Part shown: piece after piece, positions 17,115 to 25,476 of the stretch
Position numbering within the stretch: the first letter of the stretch is position 1
Layout: each line of letters begins with the position of its first letter
The notes under the pieces: model-generated
Seen by the model: only the letters and a program-made list of their open reading frames with translations
Databases searched by the model: none
What the model was told of the DNA's origin: nothing
Program-made: the position numbers and the translations under genes
Assembly: GCA_947588885.1 (NCBI GenBank)
Contig: CANQAH010000006.1
Span: 1 to 44,755 of the forward strand
Origin: an uncultured Clostridia bacterium
GTDB lineage: Bacteria; Bacillota; Clostridia; TANB77; CAG-508
DNA: 44,755 bases
Direction: 5' to 3'

Positions 17115-17609
17115 ATGGATTATGAGTTATTAGCCAATGGAAAACTGCAATTAGGAGATGTAGCACCTAATTTTAGAGCTAATTCAACTGCTGGAGAAAT
17201 ATCACTTTCAAAAGAAAATGAATGGTTTGTATTATTTTCATATAAGGAAGATTTTAATTTCATTTCTACATCAGAATTAATTAATTTTCAAAAAAATAAA
17301 AAAGATTTTGACAAATTAAATACGAAAATTATTGCAATGAGTACTGGAAATTTGTTATCACATATTGCATGGATGGAAGATATACATAGAAATACGGGAG
17401 TAAAAATTACTTTTCCAATAATAGAAGATCCTGTTGGTGAAATTTGTCGAAAATATGGAATGATAGCAAAAATAAATGACAAAAATACTGTTATGAGTGA
17501 TGTTGTAATAGTTGATAATTTTAATATTGTTAGAGCAAAATTACAATATTTCCCTAATATTGAAAAAAATATTTTTGAAATTATTAGAATAATTCAATTA
17601 TCAAAATAA
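17115..17609 (+). CDS. peroxiredoxin-fold protein lacking the peroxidatic cysteine
   Basis: A 164-aa AhpC/TSA-type protein by overall sequence: LGDVAPNF near the N-terminus, the SYKEDFNFISTSEL segment where 2-Cys peroxiredoxins have YPADFTFVCPTEL, then AMSTG, HIAWMEDIHRNTG and FPIIEDPVGEICRKYGM. The catalytic PxxxTxxC motif is lost at all three positions: Lys44, Asn48 and Ser51 replace Pro, Thr and Cys. The Ser codon is TCT, so selenocysteine is excluded. The only cysteine is in EICRKYG. It is therefore unlikely to reduce peroxide by the usual chemistry and may act as a binding or regulatory protein; this is inference. The ATG has GAGGAGG upstream. It lies just after the repeat array. Confidence 0.82.
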   Translation: MDYELLANGKLQLGDVAPNFRANSTAGEISLSKENEWFVLFSYKEDFNFISTSELINFQKNKKDFDKLNTKIIAMSTGNLLSHIAWMEDIHRNTGVKITFPIIEDPVGEICRKYGMIAKINDKNTVMSDVVIVDNFNIVRAKLQYFPNIEKNIFEIIRIIQLSK

Positions 17610-17624
17610 AGTGATTAAAAATTG

Positions 17625-17654
17625 TTGAAAAAACACAAACTTATGATATATAAT
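17625..17654 (+). promoter_or_regulatory. sigma-A type promoter for the TPR membrane protein gene
   Basis: TTGAAA (17625-17630), 18-bp spacer, TATAAT (17649-17654), followed by an AGAGG site before ATG 17700. This argues against translation starting at the upstream TTG at 17622. Confidence 0.65.
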
Positions 17655-17699
17655 AAAAAAGAAGTTGTATTAATTAGGATAAAAAAAGAGGTAGTTTTT

Positions 17700-18923
17700 A
17701 TGGAAGAAAAAGAAGAAAAAATACTTACAAAAAAAGAGTTAAAACAAAAAGTTTTAGAACAAAAACTTCAAGAGAAACAAAGAAAAATTGAAGAAAAAGC
17801 TGAAATTAAGGCAGAAAAAGAAAGAATAAAAAATTCTTTTGGAAGAAAAGTGAGAAATTTTTTCTTAACTATAATATTGGTAATAATTTTATTGTTAGTT
17901 GGTTTCTATTTTGGTAAAGAATTTTTAACAAATAAGGAAAAAGAGTTATCAAATGAAAAAATGAAACAAATTTATCAAAATGCATTAACACTTCTTGAAA
18001 GTAAAGACTATACAAAAGCAATTGAATTATTACAATCAATATCAGAAGATTTTGATAATTATTCAGAAGTAACAAAAAAATTAAAAGAAGTTGAGCAATT
18101 ATATTTAAATGATTATTTAGTAAGTGCAGATGAGTACTTAAAAGAAAATAAATATGATAAAGCACTTGAAATTATATCTCAAATTCAAAGCAGTTTGCAA
18201 AATGCTGAAAGTGTTTTATCAAAGAAAAATGAGATTTATATAGCTAAATTGAAAGATGAAATTTCTAAAATCGAAGGTGATGAAAAAACAAAAGATACTT
18301 TAGTATATATATTAAATTATAATACTGATGGATTGTCAGAACTTGAAGATGAAATAGAAGAATTAAAAGATAAATATAAAGCTGATTTTATTCTTGAAGC
18401 AAGAGAAATGTTAAACAAAAACTTTAGCAAAGCAAAAGAACAAGTAGAAGAAATAGAAGAATTATTACCAGATGATGAAGACATTCAGGAACTAGTTAAA
18501 GAAATATCAAAAGTTGAAACAGTTAACTTGTTGACTTTAGATGAAATTTCAAGAACAAGATTATATACATCTGAAAATTCTTTAATAAAAGATAAAGATA
18601 AAAATGAATATAATGGATATATTAAATCATTTATGACTGGAGATACAGGAACAGTAAATTATGTTTTAGATAAAAAATATTCATCTTTTTATGGAAAAAT
18701 TTGCATATCAGAAAAGCAGGAGAAAAATAAAATCGTTGGAGAGCCAAAAGTCAATATTTATAATGGGGAAAAATTAATATATTCTTCACCAGTATTAAAT
18801 TATGATACAGAAAGTATAGATTTTTCTGTTGATGTATCAGATGTTGATGAACTAAAGATAGAAATTATTAGTAATAATACTTTAGATATTTTTATAGCAG
18901 AACCAACATTAATAGAAAAATAA
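17700..18923 (+). CDS. TPR-containing membrane protein with beta-rich C-terminal domain
   Basis: The chosen start is ATG 17700 (407 aa), with AGAGG upstream and a promoter lying inside the longer open frame that begins with TTG at 17622. A charged cytoplasmic coiled coil (about residues 1-45) precedes one membrane segment (about 50-70). Outside, helical TPR-like units follow (for example YQNALTLLESKDYTKAIELL and SADEYLKENKYDKALEIISQ, about 85-170), then more coiled coil to about 280. The C-terminal 120 residues are strand-rich (KVNIYNGEKLIYSSPVLNYD), resembling an NPCBM-like carbohydrate-binding fold, but that likeness is weak. A role in the cell envelope is likely; the exact job is unknown. 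Confidence 0.75.
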   Translation: MEEKEEKILTKKELKQKVLEQKLQEKQRKIEEKAEIKAEKERIKNSFGRKVRNFFLTIILVIILLLVGFYFGKEFLTNKEKELSNEKMKQIYQNALTLLESKDYTKAIELLQSISEDFDNYSEVTKKLKEVEQLYLNDYLVSADEYLKENKYDKALEIISQIQSSLQNAESVLSKKNEIYIAKLKDEISKIEGDEKTKDTLVYILNYNTDGLSELEDEIEELKDKYKADFILEAREMLNKNFSKAKEQVEEIEELLPDDEDIQELVKEISKVETVNLLTLDEISRTRLYTSENSLIKDKDKNEYNGYIKSFMTGDTGTVNYVLDKKYSSFYGKICISEKQEKNKIVGEPKVNIYNGEKLIYSSPVLNYDTESIDFSVDVSDVDELKIEIISNNTLDIFIAEPTLIEK

Positions 18924-18936
18924 TTATAATTTTTCA

Positions 18937-18967
18937 AAAAGGTAAAGCTTGTCTTTACCTTTTTTTG
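18937..18967 (+). terminator. Rho-independent terminator after the TPR protein gene
   Basis: GGTAAAG (18942-18948) pairs with CTTTACC (18954-18960), followed by TTTTTT; flanking A and T runs extend the stem. Confidence 0.88.
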
Positions 18968-18998
18968 GAGTAGTACTAATGCTTGATTGTATGATGAA

Positions 18999-19032
18999 TT
19001 TTAAGATTTTTTTAAGAAACCAATAATATAAT
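18999..19032 (+). promoter_or_regulatory. candidate OmpR-family operator and -10 of the two-component operon
   Basis: TTTTAAGATTT (18999-19009) and TTTTAAGAAAC (19010-19020) are direct repeats exactly 11 bp apart, placed 6 bp before TATAAT (19027-19032), with no good -35. This layout is typical of sites where an OmpR/PhoB-type regulator activates its own promoter. Confidence 0.5.
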
Positions 19033-19088
19033 TTGACTATATTAGAAGGAGAATTTTAGACAACAAGAAAAGTGAAAGGAAAGTTGAT

Positions 19089-19757
19089 ATGAAAGTTTTA
19101 ATAGTAGAAGATGATAAAATTCTTTCAGATACAATTAAACAATGTATTGAAAATGTGTATGCAGTAGAACAGGCTTTCGATGGATATGAAGGATATATGT
19201 TTGCAAAAGAAAATATTTATGATGTTATTATTTTGGACTTAATGATGCCAGAAATGAATGGGTATGAAGTTTTAAGTAAATTACGTTCTCAAAACATTTT
19301 AACACCTGTACTCATTTTAACGGCAAAGGATTCTTTAAATGATAAGGTTAAAGGATTAACAACAGGAGCTGATGATTATCTTGTCAAACCGTTTGAGAGA
19401 GAGGAATTACTAGCAAGAATTGATGCATTAATAAGAAGAAATAATGGATTTTTTGTTAATAATACTTTGGAATTTAAAAAATTAAAAATGAACTTAAAAA
19501 ATAGAAAAGTTTATATTGATGATAAAGAAGTTTTGCTACAAGGAAAGCAATTTGATTTGCTAGAATATTTAATACGTTCAAAAAATACAATTATTACTAA
19601 AGAGCAAATTTTTGACAAGATATGGGGGTTTGATTCAGATACATCTACAAATGTTATAGAAGTTTATGCAAGTGGATTAAGAAAAGAATTAAAGAAATAT
19701 GGTTATGATAGGTATTTAAAAACTTTAAGAGGAGTAGGATATATATTATCTGATTAA
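19089..19757 (+). CDS. OmpR/PhoB-family response regulator
   Basis: DNA-binding regulator switched on by phosphorylation from the kinase encoded 2 bp downstream. The receiver domain (about residues 1-115) has the acidic pair EDD (7-9), the phosphorylation site D50 in VIILDLMMPEMNG, the switch Thr/Ala in LTAKD and the conserved K100 in DYLVKPF. The C-terminal winged helix (about 125-222) shows the usual LLEYLIRSKNTIITKEQIFDKIW and VGYIL ending. Length 222 aa is typical. A pair of 11-bp direct repeats just upstream suggests self-regulation. The stimulus and targets cannot be told from sequence. Confidence 0.93.
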   Translation: MKVLIVEDDKILSDTIKQCIENVYAVEQAFDGYEGYMFAKENIYDVIILDLMMPEMNGYEVLSKLRSQNILTPVLILTAKDSLNDKVKGLTTGADDYLVKPFEREELLARIDALIRRNNGFFVNNTLEFKKLKMNLKNRKVYIDDKEVLLQGKQFDLLEYLIRSKNTIITKEQIFDKIWGFDSDTSTNVIEVYASGLRKELKKYGYDRYLKTLRGVGYILSD

Positions 19758-19759
19758 AA

Positions 19760-21070
19760 ATGAAAGAACAAAAAGCTTTAAAAATAGAATTATTAAAAAA
19801 TTTATTATTTAATTTAATATTATTTACTATTATTTTTAGTGCATTTAGTCTTTTTATTTGGACACAGGTTTCTGCGTATTTATATAATTCTTCTGACAAA
19901 GAGTTGAATCAATTTAAAAAACAACTGGAAGAATTTTCTAAATATAATATGAGTATTGATTTTCCAGGAAATTTAGGCGAAAATGATGAAATTTCAAATG
20001 GGAGATTAACTGAAGAATTCCAGATTAACATTGAAAAAATCAATAATCCTAGAATAGTAACTATATTAAGAAATAGCGAAGGAAATGTACTTGCTACGTC
20101 ATCAAAGGTTAAAGCTTTTGCAGAGTATCTTGATAAAACTGATGTGGAAGATAAAAAAGATGGAATTTATGAGATTTCAATAAATTCAAGGTATTTTTAT
20201 AGAGGAATAACATGTAAGTTAATTTCATCAGAAAATGAGGAATATTATGTTGATATTTTAATAAATATAAATTCAGAAAAAGCAATGATGGAAAACTTTA
20301 GAAAAACATTAACTATTGGAACAGTAATACTTATTATAATATCATTTTTTATAAGTTATTATATATCAAAGAAAACTATAAATCCTATTGTTAAAGCATA
20401 TCAAAAACAAACAGAATTTGTGCAAAATGCTTCGCATGAATTAAGGACTCCACTTACAATAATTCAGGCAAAACAAGAGATGCTTTTGCAAAGTCCGGAT
20501 AGTACTATTATAGAAAAATCTGAAGATATTGCACTTACACTTAATGAAACAAGAAGATTATCTAAAATGGTTACAGAGTTAATGGATCTTGCTCGTGCAG
20601 ATAATAATAGATCAACAATAAATAAAACAAAAACAGATTTAAATGAATTAATAAATGAAGTTTTATTGCCATTTAATGAAATGGCTGAAATGCAAAATAA
20701 AAAAATGGAAAGTGAACTTGTTTGCAATAAACAAGTCGATGTAGATAAAAATAAGTTAAAACAACTTTTAGTTATTCTTTTGGATAATGCATTAAAATAT
20801 ACTGAAGAAGGCGATTCTATAAAAGTAACTGCCAATAATCAAAATGATAGATTTACAATAAATGTAATTGATACAGGAATTGGAATAAGTGATGAATCGC
20901 TTAAACACGTATTTGAGAGGTTTTATAGGGAAGATAAAGCACGTTCAAGGGAAAAAGGAGGAAGTGGATTAGGTTTAGCTATTGCACATACAATTGTAAA
21001 ATTGCATGGTGGAACAATAAAAATATTACATAATAAACCAAAAGGAACTATTGTTACAGTGAAACTTTAA
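19760..21070 (+). CDS. sensor histidine kinase
   Basis: Membrane sensor paired with the response regulator just upstream. Two membrane segments (about residues 12-35 and 184-204) flank an extracytoplasmic sensor region of about 150 residues that I cannot match to a known fold. The dimerisation/phosphoacceptor helix has H226 in NASHELRTPLT. The ATP-binding domain shows the N box (LLVILLDNALKYT), G1 (VIDTGIGIS), F box (VFERFYR) and G2 (GGSGLGLAIA). Length 436 aa is typical. The genes downstream (VanW) and the general context suggest an envelope signal, but this is only inference. Confidence 0.93.
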   Translation: MKEQKALKIELLKNLLFNLILFTIIFSAFSLFIWTQVSAYLYNSSDKELNQFKKQLEEFSKYNMSIDFPGNLGENDEISNGRLTEEFQINIEKINNPRIVTILRNSEGNVLATSSKVKAFAEYLDKTDVEDKKDGIYEISINSRYFYRGITCKLISSENEEYYVDILININSEKAMMENFRKTLTIGTVILIIISFFISYYISKKTINPIVKAYQKQTEFVQNASHELRTPLTIIQAKQEMLLQSPDSTIIEKSEDIALTLNETRRLSKMVTELMDLARADNNRSTINKTKTDLNELINEVLLPFNEMAEMQNKKMESELVCNKQVDVDKNKLKQLLVILLDNALKYTEEGDSIKVTANNQNDRFTINVIDTGIGISDESLKHVFERFYREDKARSREKGGSGLGLAIAHTIVKLHGGTIKILHNKPKGTIVTVKL

Positions 21071-21091
21071 TACAGTTTTCCCTTTATTTTG

Positions 21092-21120
21092 TTGACTTTT
21101 GACCTCTATATAAATATAAT
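21092..21120 (+). promoter_or_regulatory. strong sigma-A type promoter for the VanW gene
   Basis: TTGACT (21092-21097), 17-bp spacer, TATAAT (21115-21120). Transcription would start near 21127, upstream of ATG 21167, which supports that codon as the original start. Confidence 0.8.
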
Positions 21121-21166
21121 ATTATAGTGATGAATTATCTTGTTTTAGAGAAGGATTGATACTAAC

Positions 21167-21280
21167 ATGGCAAATCAAATTATAAATCGATGAAATTCAA
21201 AAGATGATAATAATGATGAGACAATTGAAAAAAAGAATAAAATAAAAGAAACTCTTGAAATTAAAGAAAATGCTTCTCAA
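21167..21280 (+). other. in-frame 5' part of the VanW gene, interrupted by TGA at codon 9
   Basis: ATG 21167 follows GAGAAGGA (12 bp before) and the promoter at 21092. Its frame reads MANQIINR, then TGA at 21191-21193, then continues open (NSKDDNNDETIEKKNKIKE and onward) straight into the VanW reading frame. The segment after the stop is charged and coil-like, in keeping with the cytoplasmic N-terminus of the main protein. Confidence 0.65.
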
Positions 21281-22948
21281 GTGATTAACAAAGAAAATCA
21301 AAAGGCAGCTGTTTATAAAAATAAAAAAGAAGTTATTAAACAAAACAATAAAAATGTAAACTCTAAAAATGAATATTTGCAAAATGTAATACAAAATTTA
21401 CAGCCATCACAAGAGCTTGTTAAGCCCAAAGTAGAAAATAATGAAAACAAAGAAAATAAATTAGTTGTAGCAGATAACAATAAGAGTGTACAAACTTTTC
21501 CACCAAGAGCAGGAATAAAATTTAAATTTAATTTATTTACATCCTTATGTTTAATTGCGATTATTTCGATTATGGTTGTTATTACTACGTTTGCAATTAT
21601 AAACGAAAATGATATTAAGATAAAAAAAGGTGTTTCAATACAAGGAATTGATGTGTCAGAATTAACGAAAGAGCAAGCTAAGGAAAAAGTAAAACAAGAA
21701 TTTTTAGATAATTTAGATAATATTATTTATTTTCAATATGGAGAAAATCAGTATCCAATAGATTTCCAACAGATAAATGTTGAATTTTTATTAGATAAAG
21801 CAATTGAAGATGCTTATAATATTGGAAGAACTGGTTCTTTTATTACAAAAAATATTAAAGTTTTAACTTTGCCTAAACATCCTGAGAATATACAAATTGG
21901 GGTTTCATATGATGAGGTCGCTTTAGAAGCGTGTATTTTAGACATGTCTTCTAAATTGCCTGATCAAGTTGAACAGCCAAGTTACTATATTGAAGGGAAA
22001 AAACTTATTATTACTTCTGGAAAAATAGGTAAAGCAGCAGATGTAGAAAAGACAAAAGAAATTGTTTCTAATGCTCTAAATGAAAAAAATTATAATGGGG
22101 CTATTTACGATATACCTACATATGATAAATATCCATCACTTATTAATTTACAGGAAATACATACAAATATTTATAGAGAAGTGAAAGATGCATATTTTAC
22201 AACAGAGCCTAGAATGGTTTATCCAGAAGAGGTAGGTGTTGATTTTGCTGATTCTTTTGAGAATGTTCAAGCACAAATAGACTCTGAAAAAAAATCAGAA
22301 TATGAAGTTGATTTAAAATATACTCAGCCTAATGTTACAGTTGATGATTTAGGAATGGAAGCTTTTCCAGATGAACTTGGAACTTTCGCAACAGCATATG
22401 TTAATAATGCTAATAGAACTAATAATTTGAAATTAGCTTCAAATAAGATTAATGGAAAAGTTATAATGCCAGGAGAAACTTTTTCATATAATTCAATTGT
22501 AGGAGAAAGAACAATATCTGCCGGATATAAAGAAGCTCCAATTTATGTAAATGGTAGAGTAGAAGATGGTTTAGGTGGTGGAATTTGTCAGGTTACAACT
22601 ACTTTATATAATGCAGTATTATTTGCAAATCTAGAAATTGTTGAACGTAGCAATCATATGTTTCTTACATCTTATGCCGGTGGAGGAAGAGATGCAACTG
22701 TTGCATATGGATCAATAGACTTTAAATTTAAAAATAATAGGGATTATCCAATTAGAGTAGTTTCTTCTGTGGGAAATGGATATTGTACAATTTCTATTTA
22801 TGGACTTCATACAGATAATGATTATGAAGTAAAAATTACTACTCAAAAAGTTGGTGCTAGAACATACAAGGCATATAAAAATTTATATAAAAATGGTGAA
22901 TTGGTTTCAACAGAATTACTTTCAACAGATACTTATAGTAAGCACTAA
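21281..22948 (+). CDS. VanW family protein with peptidoglycan-binding-like domain
   Basis: Membrane-anchored envelope protein. A charged cytoplasmic N-terminus is followed by a membrane segment (about residues 83-107 from GTG 21281), then a region resembling the PG_binding_4 domain that usually precedes VanW (about 110-350), then the VanW domain (about 385-500) with the signature MPGETFSYNSIVG, GLGGGICQVTTTLYNAV and NHMFLTSYAGGGRDATV. The last 45 residues may be a short G5-like piece. VanW proteins are linked to the cell wall; their activity is unproven. The GTG at 21281 has no ribosome site and is only the first usable start after an in-frame TGA at 21191; the true start was probably ATG 21167. 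Either the gene carries a nonsense mutation or the base is a sequence error. Confidence 0.8.
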   Translation: MINKENQKAAVYKNKKEVIKQNNKNVNSKNEYLQNVIQNLQPSQELVKPKVENNENKENKLVVADNNKSVQTFPPRAGIKFKFNLFTSLCLIAIISIMVVITTFAIINENDIKIKKGVSIQGIDVSELTKEQAKEKVKQEFLDNLDNIIYFQYGENQYPIDFQQINVEFLLDKAIEDAYNIGRTGSFITKNIKVLTLPKHPENIQIGVSYDEVALEACILDMSSKLPDQVEQPSYYIEGKKLIITSGKIGKAADVEKTKEIVSNALNEKNYNGAIYDIPTYDKYPSLINLQEIHTNIYREVKDAYFTTEPRMVYPEEVGVDFADSFENVQAQIDSEKKSEYEVDLKYTQPNVTVDDLGMEAFPDELGTFATAYVNNANRTNNLKLASNKINGKVIMPGETFSYNSIVGERTISAGYKEAPIYVNGRVEDGLGGGICQVTTTLYNAVLFANLEIVERSNHMFLTSYAGGGRDATVAYGSIDFKFKNNRDYPIRVVSSVGNGYCTISIYGLHTDNDYEVKITTQKVGARTYKAYKNLYKNGELVSTELLSTDTYSKH

Positions 22949-23061
22949 TTTATAGTTAAATCAATTATGTTTAATTTTTTAAAGATGTATTTACTAAAAA
23001 TATATGAAATTATATGTTGAGTTTAGGAATGTTTGAAAAAATATAATAATTAGGTGATATG

Positions 23062-23730
23062 ATGAGGATTAGAAGAAGAAAATGGGCTAAGCAAGAACTT
23101 GAAGAAGCATCCTTCTATATAGATGATCCAACTGAATATAAGGGAAAATGGAAAAATCTTTTTAAGAATGAGGACAGGCCTCTTTATTTAGAATTGGGAT
23201 GTGGAAAAGGAAACTTTATTAGTAATTTAGCATCAAGTCATTTAGAAAACAATTATATTGCTGCTGATATGATTGAAGCAATGTTAGGACTGTCTAAAAG
23301 AAACATTGAAAATGTTTATAATGATAAGAAATTAAGTATAGATAATTTATTTTTAATAAGAATGAATGCAGAGAGAATTACAGATGTTTTTTCTTTAGAA
23401 GATGTAGTTGACAGAATTTATATTAATTTTTGTAATCCATGGCCACGAGGAAAACATAAAAAAAGAAGACTTACACATATCAGACAACTAGAAAATTATA
23501 AAACATTTTTGAATAAAGAATCAGGTGAAATATTTTTTAAGACAGACAATGACGAACTTTTTGAAGAAAGTATAAAATATTTTGAAGATTCAGGTTTTGA
23601 AATTACTAAAAAAACATATGATTTGCATAATGATATGATTTTTGAAGATATTAGAACAGAACATGAAAATATGTTTTCAGATGAAGGCATAAAAATAAAA
23701 GCATTAATTGCAAAAGTAAAAAGTTTATGA
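23062..23730 (+). CDS. trmB: tRNA (guanine-N7-)-methyltransferase
   Basis: Methylates G46 of tRNAs using S-adenosylmethionine; cytoplasmic. The SAM loop is LELGCGKGNF (about residues 46-55), followed by IAADMIEAML; the active-site segment reads INFCNPWPRGKHKKRRLTH, close to the family INFSDPWPKKRHxKRRL, and the C-terminal RTEHENMFSDEG corresponds to the usual TxYExxFxxxG. Length 222 aa is normal. Two adjacent ATG codons occur (23059 and 23062); AGGTG at 23052-23056 suits the second better. No terminator is seen in the 110 bp upstream, and a hairpin A repeat follows. Confidence 0.92.
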   Translation: MRIRRRKWAKQELEEASFYIDDPTEYKGKWKNLFKNEDRPLYLELGCGKGNFISNLASSHLENNYIAADMIEAMLGLSKRNIENVYNDKKLSIDNLFLIRMNAERITDVFSLEDVVDRIYINFCNPWPRGKHKKRRLTHIRQLENYKTFLNKESGEIFFKTDNDELFEESIKYFEDSGFEITKKTYDLHNDMIFEDIRTEHENMFSDEGIKIKALIAKVKSL

Positions 23731-23742
23731 TTTAAAGCAAAG

Positions 23743-23790
23743 TCTTTATGTAATAGGAAATGCAGAGCACTTTCCTATTATGTAAAAAAA
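23743..23790 (-). repeat. composite repeat, solo hairpin A (reverse) with covarying loop stem
   Basis: TTTATGTAATAGGAAA (23745-23760) pairs with TTTCCTATTATGTAAA (23771-23786), with two wobble pairs. The apical TTC/GAA pair of other copies is here TGC/GCA, a compensated change. Confidence 0.82.
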
Positions 23791-23827
23791 TATAAAAGCA
23801 ATTAAAAATTAAAAAGGAGGAAAAAAA

Positions 23828-24769
23828 GTGATAGAGGTACAGAACATAACGAAAAAATATGGTGATTTTGTAGCTGTAGACGACATTAACTTTTCAATTA
23901 AGAAGGGCGAGGTTGTTGGCTTTTTAGGACCTAATGGCGCTGGAAAATCAACAACTATGAGTATGATAACAGGTTATATTGAACCAACATCAGGCAAGAT
24001 TCTTGTAAATGGGAATGATATTAATTTAAAACCAAAACAAGCTAAAAAACAAATTGGATATATGCCTGAAAATGTTCCTTTGTATCCTGAATTGACTGTA
24101 AAAGAATTTGTTGCATACATGGCTGATTTAAAACTTGTTGCAAGAAAAGAAAAGAAAGAAGAAATTGCTAGAGTAATCGAAATTACAGGACTACAGGATG
24201 TTCAAAACAAAATAATTAAAAATTTATCTAAAGGTTATAAACAAAGAGTAAGTTTAGCAGGAGCTTTAGTTGGAAATCCTCCTATATTAATATTAGATGA
24301 ACCTACGGTTGGACTAGATCCAAAGCAGGTTATAGATATTAGAAACTTAATAAAATCATTAGGAAAGGAACATACGATTCTTATAAGTTCACATATATTG
24401 TCAGAAATAAGTCAAATGTGTAATAAAATTATCATAATTAATAAAGGAAAAATATTAAAAATTGCATCAACAGAGGAAATAGAAGAAACTACAACAGATT
24501 CTTCTGAAGTAATAGTTACTGTTGAAGAAGAAAAAAATCAATTTAAAAATATTAAAAAATCAATACCAGATATTGAAAAGATAGAGAAAATTGAAGAAAA
24601 CGGAAAAGAAAAAGTTTATTCTGTAAAATATAATGGAAAAGATGATATTAGAAAAATATTATTTAAAGAATGTGCAAAACAAGATATTACAATAGTTGAA
24701 ATGAAAAAGAAAGAAAATTCATTAGAAGATGCATTCTTAAAAATTACTCAAGAAGGAGGCAAAAAATAA
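23828..24769 (+). CDS. ABC exporter ATP-binding protein, GldA-like
   Basis: ATPase of a three-gene ABC system with the permease (24769) and GldG-like protein (25477). Walker A is GPNGAGKST (residues 34-42), the signature is LSKGYKQRVSLAGAL, Walker B is ILILDEPTVGLDP, and the switch is ISSHIL. The first 220 residues are the ATPase; the C-terminal 90 residues form the extra regulatory-type domain usual in this ABC-2 branch. Gld-like systems are needed for gliding in Bacteroidetes, but homologues in Firmicutes have no established role, so motility should not be inferred. The start is GTG with a strong AAAGGAGG. The stop overlaps the next ATG by one base. Confidence 0.88.
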   Translation: MIEVQNITKKYGDFVAVDDINFSIKKGEVVGFLGPNGAGKSTTMSMITGYIEPTSGKILVNGNDINLKPKQAKKQIGYMPENVPLYPELTVKEFVAYMADLKLVARKEKKEEIARVIEITGLQDVQNKIIKNLSKGYKQRVSLAGALVGNPPILILDEPTVGLDPKQVIDIRNLIKSLGKEHTILISSHILSEISQMCNKIIIINKGKILKIASTEEIEETTTDSSEVIVTVEEEKNQFKNIKKSIPDIEKIEKIEENGKEKVYSVKYNGKDDIRKILFKECAKQDITIVEMKKKENSLEDAFLKITQEGGKK

Positions 24770-25449
24770 TGTTAGCAGTTATAAAAAAAGAAATTAAAAG
24801 TTATTTTTTTACACCAGTTGGCTATGTTTTTATTGCTTTATTTTTAATTGTTGTTAGTTTATTGTTTTATATTTATACATTTGCTCAACAATCATTAAGA
24901 TTTGAATATATAGTTTGGGATAGTACAACAGTTTTATCTTTTATAATTCCAGTACTTACAATGAGAATGTTTGCAGAAGAAAAAAAGAATGGAACAGATC
25001 AATTATTAATGACATCACCTAGAAGTATTGTAAAAATTGTACTAGGAAAATTTTTTGCAGCGACTATTGTTGTTATAATTTCATTAATGTTTTTATTTGT
25101 TTATTATGGAATATTAAGACAATTTGGTGATGTTAGTTTAATAGAACCATTAGTTGCAATGTTAGGATTTGTGCTATTAGCTATGGCATATATCGCTTTT
25201 GGAATGTTTGCATCATCATTAACAGAAAGCCAAGTTATTGCAGGCATTGTATCAATTGCTTTTTTCTTAATTGTTTCATTTTTACAAAATTATCAAGGAA
25301 TAATAGAAATGTTTTCATTAGTAGAAATGTATCAGAAGTTTCCACAAGGAATAATATCATTAAAAGAAGTTGTAGGATATTGTTCATTTATTCTATTATT
25401 TGTACTTCTTACTATTATTGTTCTTCAAAGAAGAAAATCAGTAAAGTAA
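24769..25449 (+). CDS. ABC-2 type permease, GldF-like
   Basis: Membrane subunit of the Gld-type ABC exporter. The 226-aa protein has six membrane segments; the cytoplasmic loop after the second contains RMFAEEKKNGTDQLLMTSPR, the ABC-2 coupling motif (normally EERRxGTLELLL). FTPVGYVFIALF at the N-terminus is also typical. It overlaps the ATPase gene by one base and is followed after 27 bp by the GldG-like gene, so the three are co-expressed. The exported substrate is unknown. Confidence 0.86.
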   Translation: MLAVIKKEIKSYFFTPVGYVFIALFLIVVSLLFYIYTFAQQSLRFEYIVWDSTTVLSFIIPVLTMRMFAEEKKNGTDQLLMTSPRSIVKIVLGKFFAATIVVIISLMFLFVYYGILRQFGDVSLIEPLVAMLGFVLLAMAYIAFGMFASSLTESQVIAGIVSIAFFLIVSFLQNYQGIIEMFSLVEMYQKFPQGIISLKEVVGYCSFILLFVLLTIIVLQRRKSVK

Positions 25450-25476
25450 TTTATTAAATTATAGAAAGAAGGTAGA

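Noticed and set aside
17265..17270. Selenocysteine in the peroxiredoxin-like protein
   Set aside because: The codon at the catalytic position is TCT (Ser), and the neighbouring motif residues are changed too.
21191..21193. Selenocysteine or reassigned TGA in the VanW gene
   Set aside because: Several genes here end with TGA and all use TGG for Trp. No convincing stem-loop follows the codon, and the residue falls in a charged non-catalytic tail.
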